Origin: Myxococcales bacterium
GTDB taxonomy: Bacteria > Myxococcota_A > Polyangia > Palsa-1104 > JAEUJZ01
Reading direction: 5' to 3'
Length of the DNA: 64,000 bases
NCBI GenBank assembly: GCA_016794365.1
Contig: JAEUKB010000063.1
Coordinates: forward strand, 1 to 64,000
Shown here: positions 24,149 through 33,900 of the stretch, piece by piece
How positions within the stretch are numbered: position 1 is the stretch's first letter
How the letters are laid out: each line of letters begins with the position of its first letter
Notes under the pieces: generated by a model
What the model was told of the DNA's origin: nothing
What the model saw: the letters and a program-made list of their open reading frames with translations, nothing else
Database searches by the model: none
Position numbers and translations under genes: made by a program

Positions 24149-26526
24149 GCGAGCAGCAAGACACGAACCTGGCGATCGAGCCGTCGCTGCGGCTGTGCTC
24201 GGTGGCGGTGATGTCGCCCGCGCCGGGTCCGTATCTGTATCGCGTGCCGGATGAGCTGACGACGCTGCCGAAAGAAGGTCAGCGCGTGCTGGTTCCGCTC
24301 GGTGGCCAGCCGCAGGTCGAAGGCATTGTGCTGTCCGCGATGGAAGGGGCGCTGGCGCAGCAAGTCCTTGTCACGAGTGGCTTTGCCAAAAGCGCGCTGC
24401 GCCGCGTGTCGATGCTGCTGTCGGGTCCGATGCTGCCGACGGATCTGATTGGGGTGGCGCGGTTTATTGCCGACTACTATTTGGCTCCGCTCGGGGAAGC
24501 GCTGCGACTTTTGCTGCCACCGAGTGAACAAGCCCAGCTGGTCGAGCGCGTTCGGCTCAGTGAAGCGGGTCTTGTGCTGGCCAAGAAGCTGTCAGCGGTG
24601 CTGCTGCCACCGGATGTGGCGGACCTGGACCCGGTGACGATTGATCTGCTGCGGGTGCTCGGGGCGCGCAAAAGTCCGCTGCGGTTTGTGACGGTGGATC
24701 ATCTGCTGACGGCTGCGGCGCTGTCGTCGCGACCGAAGGCGGACTGGCGCGCGTGCCTGCCAGCGCTACACAAAGCGCACCTGATCGAGCTACACAGCGA
24801 CGTGAAGATGGGCCATGCCGAGGGCGAAGATCAGCCGACCAAGCGCCGATCCAAGTCCAGTGCGGACCGTCTGCCGGGAGCCCCGATCGATCTGGTGCTG
24901 ACCGCTGAACAAGATGTCGCGCTCCACACGCTGCTGGCGGCACTAGAGCGGGCCGCGCACAGCAAGCCGCGACGCAGTGGCTATCAAGGGTTTTTGCTGC
25001 ACGGCGTCACGGGCTCGGGCAAGACCGAGATCTATCTGCGGCTGATTGCCGACGCGCTGGCCAAAGGTCAGACGGCGCTGGTGCTGGTGCCCGAGATTGC
25101 ACTGACGCCGCAGCTCTCGGCGCGGTTTGCGTCGCGCTTTCCGGGTCAGGTGGCGGTGCTGCACTCGGCGCTGTCCCCGCGTGAGCGAGCGGGAGCCTGG
25201 CGCAAGATCCTACGCGGCGAGGTGTCGATTGCGCTCGGGCCGCGCTCGGCAGTGTTTGCGCCGCTACAGCACCTGGGCGTGATCATCGTCGATGAAGAGC
25301 ACGACAGCTCGTTTAAGCAGCACGAAGGCGTTCACTATCACGGACGCGACGTGGCGCTGTGGCGAGCGGCGCAAGCGGGCGCAGTGGCGGTGCTGGGATC
25401 GGCCACGCCGTCGCTCGAAGCGCTGGAGCTGTGCAAAAAAGGTAAGCTGACGCGGCTGCTTATGCAGCATCGTGCGACGGGAATTGAGCTGCCGCGAGTC
25501 GAGATCATTGATCTAAAACAGCATGTCAAAGCGGCGGAGTCGTCGCTGCTGACCGCGCCACTGCTCGAAGCGCTGCGCACCACCTTCGAGTCGGGCGAGC
25601 AAGCGATCCTGCTGCTCAACCGTCGCGGCTATGCGGCGTTTTTGCTGTGTCAAAGCTGCGGGCATCGCATCGAGTGCCCGAACTGCTCGGTGACGCTGAC
25701 GCTGCACAAGAGCCGTCGCAGCTTGATGTGTCACTACTGCGATCATCGCGAGCCCATTCCGTCAGACTGTCCGTTGTGTCAGCAAAAGTCGGTGCTCCCC
25801 ATCGGGCTGGGAACGGAAAAGCTGCTGGAACAGCTCATGCTGCGCTTTCCCGAGGTGCGGATGGATCGGCTGGATCGCGACACGTCGTCGAACCTGCATC
25901 AGGTGCTGGCGGCGATGCACAACCACGAGCTGGATCTGCTGATTGGGACGCAGATGCTGGCCAAAGGTCACGACTTCCCCGGTGTGACGCTGGTCGGTGT
26001 GGTGCTGGCCGATACCGGAATGGGCCTGCCGGACTTTCGCGCGGCGGAGCGGACGTTTCAGCTCTTGTCGCAGGTGGCCGGACGGGCGGGACGGGCGAAA
26101 AAGCCGGGTCGGGTGCTGATTCAGACCTACAACCCGGAACATCCGGCGGTTCACTGCGCGGCAGAGCACGACTACACCTCGTTTGCCGAAGCAGAGCTGG
26201 AAGCGCGGCAGGCGCTCGACTATCCACCGAGCGTGCGGCTTGGGCTGCTGCGCATCGACGGCGAAGATCCCTACAAGGTCGAGCAGGTCGCCAAAGAGCT
26301 GTCGGACATCGTGCGCAGTGAGCTGTCGCTGTGCGGGGAAAGTCTGCCGCCGCTCGGTCCGGCGGAAGCACCGCTGTCGCGGCTCAAAGGTCGGAGTCGC
26401 TGGCAGATGATGGTGCGCGCCAAGACGGTCAAAGCGCTTCATCGCGTGCTGCGCGCCGCGCTGGCTTACAAAGTACCGAGCGGCCTGCGTGTGCATGCCG
26501 ATGTCGATCCTGGATCGACGCTGTAA
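24145..26526 (+). CDS. priA: Primosomal protein N', replication restart helicase
   Basis: The 793-residue superfamily 2 helicase reloads the replisome at stalled forks. The N-terminal DNA-binding region (residues 15-110) recognises fork ends. The helicase core has Walker A GVTGSGKTEIYL, the DEEH box (IIVDEEHDSSFKQ), LGSATPSLE and LVAGRAGRA-like motif VI. Between the lobes are two zinc clusters, CQSCGHRIECPNC and CHYC...CPLC, which are diagnostic for PriA. Length is slightly above the usual 730. It overlaps the permease stop by 4 bp, which suggests coupled expression but not functional linkage. Confidence 0.95.
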   Translation: MSEQQDTNLAIEPSLRLCSVAVMSPAPGPYLYRVPDELTTLPKEGQRVLVPLGGQPQVEGIVLSAMEGALAQQVLVTSGFAKSALRRVSMLLSGPMLPTDLIGVARFIADYYLAPLGEALRLLLPPSEQAQLVERVRLSEAGLVLAKKLSAVLLPPDVADLDPVTIDLLRVLGARKSPLRFVTVDHLLTAAALSSRPKADWRACLPALHKAHLIELHSDVKMGHAEGEDQPTKRRSKSSADRLPGAPIDLVLTAEQDVALHTLLAALERAAHSKPRRSGYQGFLLHGVTGSGKTEIYLRLIADALAKGQTALVLVPEIALTPQLSARFASRFPGQVAVLHSALSPRERAGAWRKILRGEVSIALGPRSAVFAPLQHLGVIIVDEEHDSSFKQHEGVHYHGRDVALWRAAQAGAVAVLGSATPSLEALELCKKGKLTRLLMQHRATGIELPRVEIIDLKQHVKAAESSLLTAPLLEALRTTFESGEQAILLLNRRGYAAFLLCQSCGHRIECPNCSVTLTLHKSRRSLMCHYCDHREPIPSDCPLCQQKSVLPIGLGTEKLLEQLMLRFPEVRMDRLDRDTSSNLHQVLAAMHNHELDLLIGTQMLAKGHDFPGVTLVGVVLADTGMGLPDFRAAERTFQLLSQVAGRAGRAKKPGRVLIQTYNPEHPAVHCAAEHDYTSFAEAELEARQALDYPPSVRLGLLRIDGEDPYKVEQVAKELSDIVRSELSLCGESLPPLGPAEAPLSRLKGRSRWQMMVRAKTVKALHRVLRAALAYKVPSGLRVHADVDPGSTL

Positions 26527-26573
26527 GAGGAGCGCGCACAGGTGCAGGCCGGGTCATCGCACGATAGTTTGGC

Positions 26574-26579
26574 TATACT
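26574..26579 (+). promoter_or_regulatory. Possible -10 element for the small membrane protein gene
   Basis: TATACT lies 40 bp upstream of ATG 26619. A matching -35 box at standard spacing is poor. An AGGAG ribosome site is at 26608-26612. Confidence 0.3.
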
Positions 26580-26618
26580 AATGGTTGGTCTTTTCACCAT
26601 CGAAAACAGGAGCGGCAC

Positions 26619-27047
26619 ATGGGTCGCGCACTACTGGGCCTGATCAAGGGAGTCATCGTCGGCGGAGGTATCGGCTTCGCGCTGCTGAAGCTCAACAATC
26701 CGCAAGGCATCCTGGCGTTTGTGTTTTCCGCGCTGCTCGGTGCGGTGGTCGGGCTGGTCTGTGGCCAAGCACCCTGGCGCGCGGCGACGCTGTGGACGCC
26801 GATCCTGAAGATGGTGTTCGGCGCGGCGATTGGCACGGGACTGTACGCGCTCGGTCATCGCTTCATGCCGTCGATGAGCATCAGCATTGACGGGGTTGGC
26901 AGCGGTCTGTCGCTCCGCTCGGCAGCGGTGCTGGCCCCGATCATCGGCGCGCTCTATGGTCTGTTTGTCGAGTTTGATGATGGCGGTGCAGACAGCCCGA
27001 GCGCTCCCGCCAAGAAGTCGCTTCCCGCCAAAGACTTGGATCTGTAA
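26619..27047 (+). CDS. Small integral membrane protein of unknown function
   Basis: The 142-residue product has about four hydrophobic, Gly-rich segments (residues 5-22, 30-48, 62-80, 100-117) and a short acidic, Lys-containing cytoplasmic tail. Glycine-zipper-like spacing (GVIVGGGIGFALL, GAVVGLVCG) suggests tightly packed helices. I recognise no family. An AGGAG ribosome site sits 7 bases before the start. It stands alone after priA and ends just before a hairpin array. Confidence 0.65.
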   Translation: MGRALLGLIKGVIVGGGIGFALLKLNNPQGILAFVFSALLGAVVGLVCGQAPWRAATLWTPILKMVFGAAIGTGLYALGHRFMPSMSISIDGVGSGLSLRSAAVLAPIIGALYGLFVEFDDGGADSPSAPAKKSLPAKDLDL

Positions 27048-27098
27048 GCAGCGCGGTCCGTCCGGGTGGGAGGCACGCTGTCTGCCTCCGCTTCCGCT

Positions 27099-27212
27099 GC
27101 CCAATATGAAGCCTTTTGTCTGCTTCATATCCGCCTGCCCAATATGAAGCCTTTTGTCTGCTTCATATTCGCCTGCCCAATATGAAGCCTTTTGTCTGCT
27201 TCATATTGCAGC
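27099..27212. repeat. Three tandem 38-bp hairpin repeats
   Basis: Units start at 27099, 27137 and 27175. Each contains the inverted repeat AATATGAAGC - nine-base loop CTTTTGTCT - GCTTCATATT (the first has C at the last arm base). The array fills the 179-bp gap between convergent genes. It could end transcription from both sides, although there is no classic T-run. The same stem occurs in the array at 34.7 kb. Confidence 0.9.
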
Positions 27213-27226
27213 GGCCTTACGCGTCG

Positions 27227-28525
27227 CTAGCCAATCACAATCGGATCGATGCAGACCCCGACCTCTAGGATCAGGTAGAGCAGCGCGAGCGCTTGCGGCT
27301 CCAGGGCTCCGCTCGTCTGACTGGTCGGCTGGGTGTGATAGGTGGTGTACATCACGCGACCGCAGCCGTGCTGAACGCTGGTGGTGACGGGCGCATTGGC
27401 TTCGACCCAGACCTTGGGCGTGATCTTGACGGTCTTGCCATCGGCATCCGGTCCCATCTTGTCCTGCACCGATCGAATCGAAGTCCAGGCATCTTTGACC
27501 GACGACAGGTTCTGTCCTTGCGCGCGCAGCCAGGCATCTAGGCCCATGTCACTACGCGACACCGACTGATCGCCGCCACCGCCGCCGCAGGCACTGCCGA
27601 TGGTCGAGTTTTCGCCGCTCCAGGTGATGTAGCCGGGGAAGAGCTGGCGCACGTACTCATACGACCAGTCCGATACGTACAGCCGTCCGCCCTTGGCGAC
27701 AAAGTCGGTGATGGTGCTTTTGACGCGCGGATCCGAGTTGTAAATGCTGGAACACTTGGGCCCCGTGTCGCCGCTGTTGGTGCCGCCCGAGCAGGGCAAA
27801 AACACGATGTGATACTTGCTGATCTCTGCCGGGTCGGTGATGAGCTTGACCGGGTTGGGATACGGCGAAGTCTCAAACAGTCCGTGGACACCGTAGATCG
27901 CAAACGACGGCGCATCCTTGCCGAGCACCTGCGCCTTGCCGAGCAGATCCTTGGTGATGGTCGCTTTCATTCCCATCCGCGCGAGCACGACCTCAATCGG
28001 ATCCCACGCGCCGAGCATGACCGCCATCTTGGGCACATCGTCCCCGTTCGGCTTGTCCATGATCGAAGGCAGCGTGGTCTTGTCGATCGGAACCTGCTGC
28101 TTGCCTTCTTGGATGCTGACCTGACGAACGCGCCGGAAGGCTCCCTTTTGAACCACCAAGTAGTAGTTGCCGGTGTTGGCATCCAGCTCGAAGGTTCCGT
28201 CGGCATTGGTTTCGATGTGCGGCGTACCATCGGGCAAGTGAACGCACTTGTCACAGTACACACCATCGGGAATTGCAGCGGGCGGATAGGCGGTCACATA
28301 GACCAGCGCTCCCGAGATGGGAATCGTTCCTTCAGGAGCCACCACCTTGCCGGTCAGCCGACCCAGCTTTGGGTTGGGATTTGGATTTGGGTTGGGATTC
28401 GGGTTGGGATTCGGCATCCCCGGCGACATGGTCCCGTCATCGAGGATCTCTCGATCCGCGTTACAGGCCGACAGCGTCAGCGAAGAGACCAGAACAACCC
28501 ACGATGTCAGTTTGAGAAGCCGCAT
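27227..28525 (-). CDS. Large lipoprotein with Asn-Pro repeat linker and carboxypeptidase-regulatory-like domain
   Basis: The 432-residue product has a lipobox (LTLSAC near residue 21), an alternating Pro-Asn linker of 15 residues (about 38-52), and a beta-sandwich like carboxypeptidase regulatory domains (GRLTGKVVAPEG, ISGALVYVT, ADGTFELDANTGNYYL). A larger C-terminal domain follows with KYHIVFLPCSGG and FVAKGGRLYVSDWSYE, which look like a class I glutamine-amidotransferase-like fold without clear catalytic residues. Paired cysteines suggest disulfides. It is probably a surface or periplasmic protein of unknown function. Confidence 0.7.
   Translation of the reverse strand: MRLLKLTSWVVLVSSLTLSACNADREILDDGTMSPGMPNPNPNPNPNPNPNPKLGRLTGKVVAPEGTIPISGALVYVTAYPPAAIPDGVYCDKCVHLPDGTPHIETNADGTFELDANTGNYYLVVQKGAFRRVRQVSIQEGKQQVPIDKTTLPSIMDKPNGDDVPKMAVMLGAWDPIEVVLARMGMKATITKDLLGKAQVLGKDAPSFAIYGVHGLFETSPYPNPVKLITDPAEISKYHIVFLPCSGGTNSGDTGPKCSSIYNSDPRVKSTITDFVAKGGRLYVSDWSYEYVRQLFPGYITWSGENSTIGSACGGGGGDQSVSRSDMGLDAWLRAQGQNLSSVKDAWTSIRSVQDKMGPDADGKTVKITPKVWVEANAPVTTSVQHGCGRVMYTTYHTQPTSQTSGALEPQALALLYLILEVGVCIDPIVIG
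28370..28414 (-). repeat. Hexanucleotide repeat coding for an Asn-Pro linker
   Basis: Seven and a half imperfect copies of a six-base unit (GGGTTN on the plus strand) encode Pro-Asn pairs. Gain or loss of a unit would change linker length without a frameshift. Confidence 0.85.
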
Positions 28526-28662
28526 GTGCGGACTATATCCAAGATCCGCGCGGTGAGTAGCCCGGAACCTTCGTGCTCACAGCGGGGAGCTTGGTACGTG
28601 CGGCACAGACGGGGAAGAGTCACGAAGGAACGCGGGCAGGCGGGACAATCAAGCGCGCTGGG

Positions 28663-30696
28663 TTAACCGACCGGCTGCTGGCAGATGTTGGCGCTGCAGG
28701 TCAGACCGGCGCAGCAGCCTCCACCACCGCAGGTCTGTCCGGCCCCGATGCAGGTGGACGGACTGACGCACACACCGTTGACCGCGACGCCCGAGCAGCA
28801 CTGCGTGCTGACATCCGCTGCCGCACCGTCTTGACGGCAGGCAACCGGCGCCCAGTACGCAGAGATGTTCTTGGCCGCCACGTCCTGACCCGGCAGCCAG
28901 TACGGAACAAAGCTCGGATCTTCACCGGGAGTGGGCGAGTTCTTGATCGCAGCCACCCACAGCTGCTGACGGCTGGTGCCCGCAGTGCCGACCTTGTTAT
29001 TGCCGTAGTCTCTCTCGCTGATGAAGCTGAGCCAGAAGTAGCCACCGACGTTAAACGGAGAGAAGTTCGGGAAGAACACCTTCGCTGTCGTCGTGCTGCC
29101 CATCGCGTTGGCCAGCTTGATCAGCCCCGTTCCGTCCGGCTTGATCATAAACAGCGATCCAGGCCTCTGGTTGTCGCTGCGCGGGCTGGTTCCGTTCTGG
29201 AACGAGATCCACTTCGAGTCAGGCGACCACGTCGGATAGCTGTTCTGGGTAGCGCCCGCAACGGTGGCTGCCTTGTGAATCTGAACCACTGGACCGACGG
29301 TGTCTGGACCCGTAACCGGCAGGATCGACAGGTTCGCGACGCTCAGATCGGTGCCGTCTCCGTTCGCTTCGCTGGCATACGCAATCATCTTGCCGTCAGG
29401 GGACCAGTTCGGATAGGTGCCTCCCGTCGGAAGTGGGCTGCTGCCCACGCCGAGCGCCACCGGCTTCCCGTTGGCGGTATCGATGAAGTACATGAGGTTG
29501 CCGCCGCTCGGGTTGACGACGACCATTCGCTTCGCATCGGGATTGAACGACGAAAAGTAGAACGGCTGGGTCGCCGTCGTCACCGGATACGTCGTCGGAG
29601 CCGGGTTTCCGCTCAGGTTGGTGGTCAGGTCGAAGATGCCACCGTAGTTGATGCCACCGCCGAGCCGACCGACCATGTAGCGACCATCGCGCGAGACGGT
29701 GTGGCAGCCAACGCAGCTCTCTCCGCTCGAAGGAGACTTCGGCGGATTGGGCAGCAGGTCCGTCGCCGTCGCCGTTCCGTCCTGGATCTTGCGGATCTTA
29801 CCGACGTTGATGTCCCAGTAATAGATCGTGCCGAGGAGCGATCCCTTGGCAAAGTGCATCTTGACCGCGTTGCCGCTCCACACCTTGCCGGTCGCTTTTT
29901 CATAGCGATCCACCGTCAGCACAGCATCGGCATCGAGGTTGCTCTGCGCGATTCCGGCCCAGCCCTTGGCATCCACCAGATAGTTCGACGTAAAGGCGGC
30001 GGTGTTGTGACCAACGTACGCCGTAAACTTCATGTTCGGCTTGACGATGCTCACACGGAAGATGTCGCCGACCGCGCCCATCGTCCACTGGATGTTGGCC
30101 GGATAGACGTTCTGCGGCATCAGCACGTTGTCGAGCGGATAGACGATGCCCGCCGCCTTGGCCAAATCCTGCGTCGGTGCCGTCGCCGCAAAGATCGCAG
30201 GCGCATTGGCATCCGTGTTGGGAGTCGTCTGCACCGACTCTACATTCACCGTGATCTGAACGGTCGTCGTCACCGGAACCCCGTTGCTGATGTAGGTCGC
30301 CGTCACCTCCACCACGCCACCGATCGTTCCGTTCGCGGTAAACACACCCGCAGAGTCCACCGTTCCAATCGCGTTATACGGAGTGCTCCAGCTCACACCC
30401 ACCAACTGATTGCTGGTCGATCCGTCCGCGCGCGTTCCCGTCACACCAAGTGACTGCGAAACCGGCGATCCCTTTGCAGAGATCACCACCGGACTGGGCG
30501 TGATGTTGAGCGAAACAAACTCCGGTGCAGTCGGATTGCCACAGCCGTTTGGATCCGTGCAGTTTGCGTTGCAAGTTGCTGGATCTGCGTTCGGATCCGT
30601 ACAGACATCACCACCGCCCAGCGTGGTGTTGTTGCAGCCCACCACAACCGCTGTGGTCAGGGCCGAGAGAATGCCAAGAAGCTTCCAAGTTTTCAT
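28663..30696 (-). CDS. Multidomain lipoprotein with Ig-like domain, haem motif and TolB-like propeller
   Basis: The 677-residue product has a lipobox (VVVGC, residues 17-21), a short Cys-rich segment, and a Big_2-like Ig domain (residues 55-150; SLNITPSP, VSWSTPYNAIGTVDSAGVFT). A body with one CVGCH c-type haem motif near residue 330 follows. TolB/PD40-type blades come next (YPNWSPDGKMIAYAS, YPTWSPDSKWISFQ, FFPNFSPF), and a Cys-rich tail with paired cysteines ends the chain. It should be anchored in the envelope and possibly exposed; a substrate is not evident. A GGAG ribosome site precedes ATG 30696. The 290 bp upstream separate it from the divergent P450 gene and hold no other gene. Confidence 0.75.
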   Translation of the reverse strand: MKTWKLLGILSALTTAVVVGCNNTTLGGGDVCTDPNADPATCNANCTDPNGCGNPTAPEFVSLNITPSPVVISAKGSPVSQSLGVTGTRADGSTSNQLVGVSWSTPYNAIGTVDSAGVFTANGTIGGVVEVTATYISNGVPVTTTVQITVNVESVQTTPNTDANAPAIFAATAPTQDLAKAAGIVYPLDNVLMPQNVYPANIQWTMGAVGDIFRVSIVKPNMKFTAYVGHNTAAFTSNYLVDAKGWAGIAQSNLDADAVLTVDRYEKATGKVWSGNAVKMHFAKGSLLGTIYYWDINVGKIRKIQDGTATATDLLPNPPKSPSSGESCVGCHTVSRDGRYMVGRLGGGINYGGIFDLTTNLSGNPAPTTYPVTTATQPFYFSSFNPDAKRMVVVNPSGGNLMYFIDTANGKPVALGVGSSPLPTGGTYPNWSPDGKMIAYASEANGDGTDLSVANLSILPVTGPDTVGPVVQIHKAATVAGATQNSYPTWSPDSKWISFQNGTSPRSDNQRPGSLFMIKPDGTGLIKLANAMGSTTTAKVFFPNFSPFNVGGYFWLSFISERDYGNNKVGTAGTSRQQLWVAAIKNSPTPGEDPSFVPYWLPGQDVAAKNISAYWAPVACRQDGAAADVSTQCCSGVAVNGVCVSPSTCIGAGQTCGGGGCCAGLTCSANICQQPVG

Positions 30697-30986
30697 CGTG
30701 AATACTCCAACCTAGACAAAAGTCGCGGTCACAACACAGGACAAGACAGCGCGATTTTACCGTCGGAATCGTGCGCAGGCCAAGCAGGTGATAGACCCAC
30801 ATTCCTAAGTCGTGAAATCGAAACGAGAGTTCAGCAGAGAGACTCCCAACAGGCTCCCACTGCGCGCAAGCTGGCACTCCCAAGCAACCGCTTCAAACAG
30901 CTCAGGGATTCACCTGAGAGCCCTTCCTGATTCGCGGAGACAAGCGTGCTTGATCTCGGTGTGGGTTACGGTGAAGCTATGCGGTT

Positions 30987-33900
30987 ATGACTGTTAGCAA
31001 ACGATCGATCTACGTACGGTTTCAGGGTCAAAGACAGAAGGTCAGCTTCTACGAAGGAACCAGCGAGCTTTCGCTAGAGCGCGCCATTCGGGCCGCGCTG
31101 GGAATCGAAGAAGGGACGCTGCTGCGCTTTCGCGATGCCGATGGGGATGTGGTTGCGCTCAGCGACAAGCTCCCACACGAGCTAGAGCTGACCGTGGAAG
31201 CAACCAGCATATCCGACGGTGCAGCCACTCCCCAAAGCGCCGATTCGGAATCGACCAGCACAAAGGAATCAACCGTAGGTTCTGCTTCAGCGTCTCTGCA
31301 CGCACCGGAAGACGCGATCCCACTTCAGGAAGCACCGGGACCGCGACCATGGCCGCTGATTGGCAACGTAGACAGGCTGCGCGCGGGTGAAAACCTGCAA
31401 GACTCGCTGGCCAAAGTCGCTGCGGAATACGGTCGCTTTGCGCGGCTTCAGCTTCCCAATCGCGCGACGTTTTACATCAACACCGATGCCGACGTGGTCG
31501 AAGAGCTACACAACCGACCCGAGGACTTCCGCAAGACCACTCCGCCCGCTGCGACCCCGCTTGGGAGACTGCGCGCCGGAGCCGCTGGATCAGGTCTTTT
31601 TACGACGGGAGATGAAGAAGAGATCTGGCAGATTGCGCATCGCATTCTGCTTCCTGCGTTCGGACTGGGAGCCATCAAGCAGTACTTCGGACGCATCGTA
31701 GAAGTGTCTGATGATCTCATCGAACACCTCGCCAGTCGCAAGCCGGACGAGTCGTTCTTGGTGACAGAGCTGATGACCAAGATGACGTTTGAAGCGATTG
31801 GTTACGCAGGCTTTCACGCACGCTTTCACTGCATCAGCGCGCAAGAGACTCCGCCATTTGTACAAGCGATGGTCGATGTCCTGGAAGTCGCGATGGAACA
31901 GACCAAGAACCTGCTTCCTGATCGATTCCATCCCATCCAGCGTCACAAAAAGGAAGCGGCATCGAAGGTTCTGACCGACACCGTGGATCAGATCATCCGC
32001 GATCGCAAAGCGATGCTTGCGCGCAACGAAGCCGTGCCCAACGACATGCTTCAGATCATGCTCACCGCGCGGGATCGCCAGACCGGAAAGCGCCTTCCTG
32101 ATGACAACATTCGCGCGCAGCTCATCACGTTCCTCATCGCGGGACACGAGACGACCAGCGGCATGCTGTCCTACGCGCTATATTACATCTCGAAGAGTCC
32201 TCTTATTGAACAGAAGCTGATCGAAGAAGTGGATCGCGTGCTCGGACGCGACTACAGCTATCGGCCAAGCTTTGCGGATCTGGATGCGCTGGAATACACC
32301 GGACGGATCTTGAAGGAAGCGCTGCGGCTCAATCCCACTGCGCCCGGCTTTTCCAAAGTGGTACAGCGCGACACCGTCCTTGGTGGCAAGTATCCGGTCA
32401 AAAAAGACAGCCTGATCCTGACGCTGCTGGGCAGCCTGCATCGCGATCCACGGCACTTTGGTGAAGACGCCGAAGCGTTCAATCCCGATCACTTCCTTCC
32501 TGATGCAGTCGCACGTCGCCATCCGCATGCCTATCATCCGTTCGGAATGGGAATCCGCAGCTGCATCGGCTTTCAGTTTGCGCTGGTAGAAGCCAAGCTG
32601 GTGCTGGCGCGGATGTATCAGCGATTCCGTCTCCGACTGAGCGATCCCAGCTATCAGCTCCGGCATGTTCAAACCCTGACGATGAAGCCTCGTGATCTGA
32701 TGATGCGCATCGAGCAGCGGCCAGAAGAAAGAGGCCAGCGACCGGACCTTCACAGACCGCAGCCGGACGCCGCAGAGTCACAGACAGAGAAAACCCACAG
32801 TGACAGCTCGCTGCTGATTCTGTTTGGATCGAACATGGGAACCGCGCAAGAGCTGGCGCAGACCCTGCTACAGCAGGCCGCAAGCCGCAAGGTGTCAGCG
32901 ACGGTTGCAGAGCTGGATTCCTATGTGGGAAGGCTGCCCAAACAGACTCCCGTGGTGCTGATCTGTTCGACCTACAACGGACAGCCACCGGACAACGCGG
33001 TGAAGTTCTGTAGCTGGCTTGGCATAGCGCAGCCGAGCGATACGCTGCGCGATGTGGAGTTTGCGGTGCTGGGCTGCGGCAACAAGCAGTGGCAGGCGAC
33101 CTTTCAGAAAGTTCCGCAGCTTCTGTTTGAACGACTGAGCGCGCTCGGAGCCAAGCCGCTGACTCCGCTGGTTGGCTGCGATGCCGACGGTGACTTCGAT
33201 GCCTCCGCTGAGTCCTTTTTCCACAGCCTGTGGTCGGTGCTCGATGCGCGCACGCCCAGCCCCAAAGGACAAGTCCATGCAGCCAGCGATGGCGAACAGG
33301 CACTGACCTATGCGGTAGAGATCGTAAACTACGCGGGCTCGGATGGCTCTGCACTTCAGCCGAGTCGGGCACCCCTCCAAGCAGAGGCCAGGTCATGCAA
33401 AATCCTCGACAGCCGCGAGCTGCAAGCCCCAGAAGCAGAGCGCTCGACCCGGCACCTAGAGATCGCACTTCCCGACGGTGTTTCCTATTCAGCAGGAGAC
33501 CACTTGGGAGTCCTTCCGGAAAACCCTGACTCGCTCTGTCAAGCGTATGCCCAGCGCTGCGGAGTCCACATCACCGATGTCGTGGTGATTCGCGAATTGG
33601 GTGCCAAAACTGGCCAGCTTCCGTGCGGCATTCCGATCGCTGTCAGCGAGCTGCTCGGTCAGCATCTTGATCTCAGTGGGCCGCTCACCCGTCGAGAGCT
33701 GCGATTCCTGGCTGCGCGCTGTCCCTGTCCGCCCGAAAAAAATGAGCTGCTGCGGCTGGCTTCCGAGCAAGCCTTCCCAAGCGAAGTCCTGGCGCAGCGG
33801 CTGACCCTGCTTGATGTCCTTGTGCGCTTTGCATCGATTCCCTGTGATCTCGCAACCGTGCTGTCGCTGCGTCCGGTGCTGCGTCCGCGCTACTACTCGA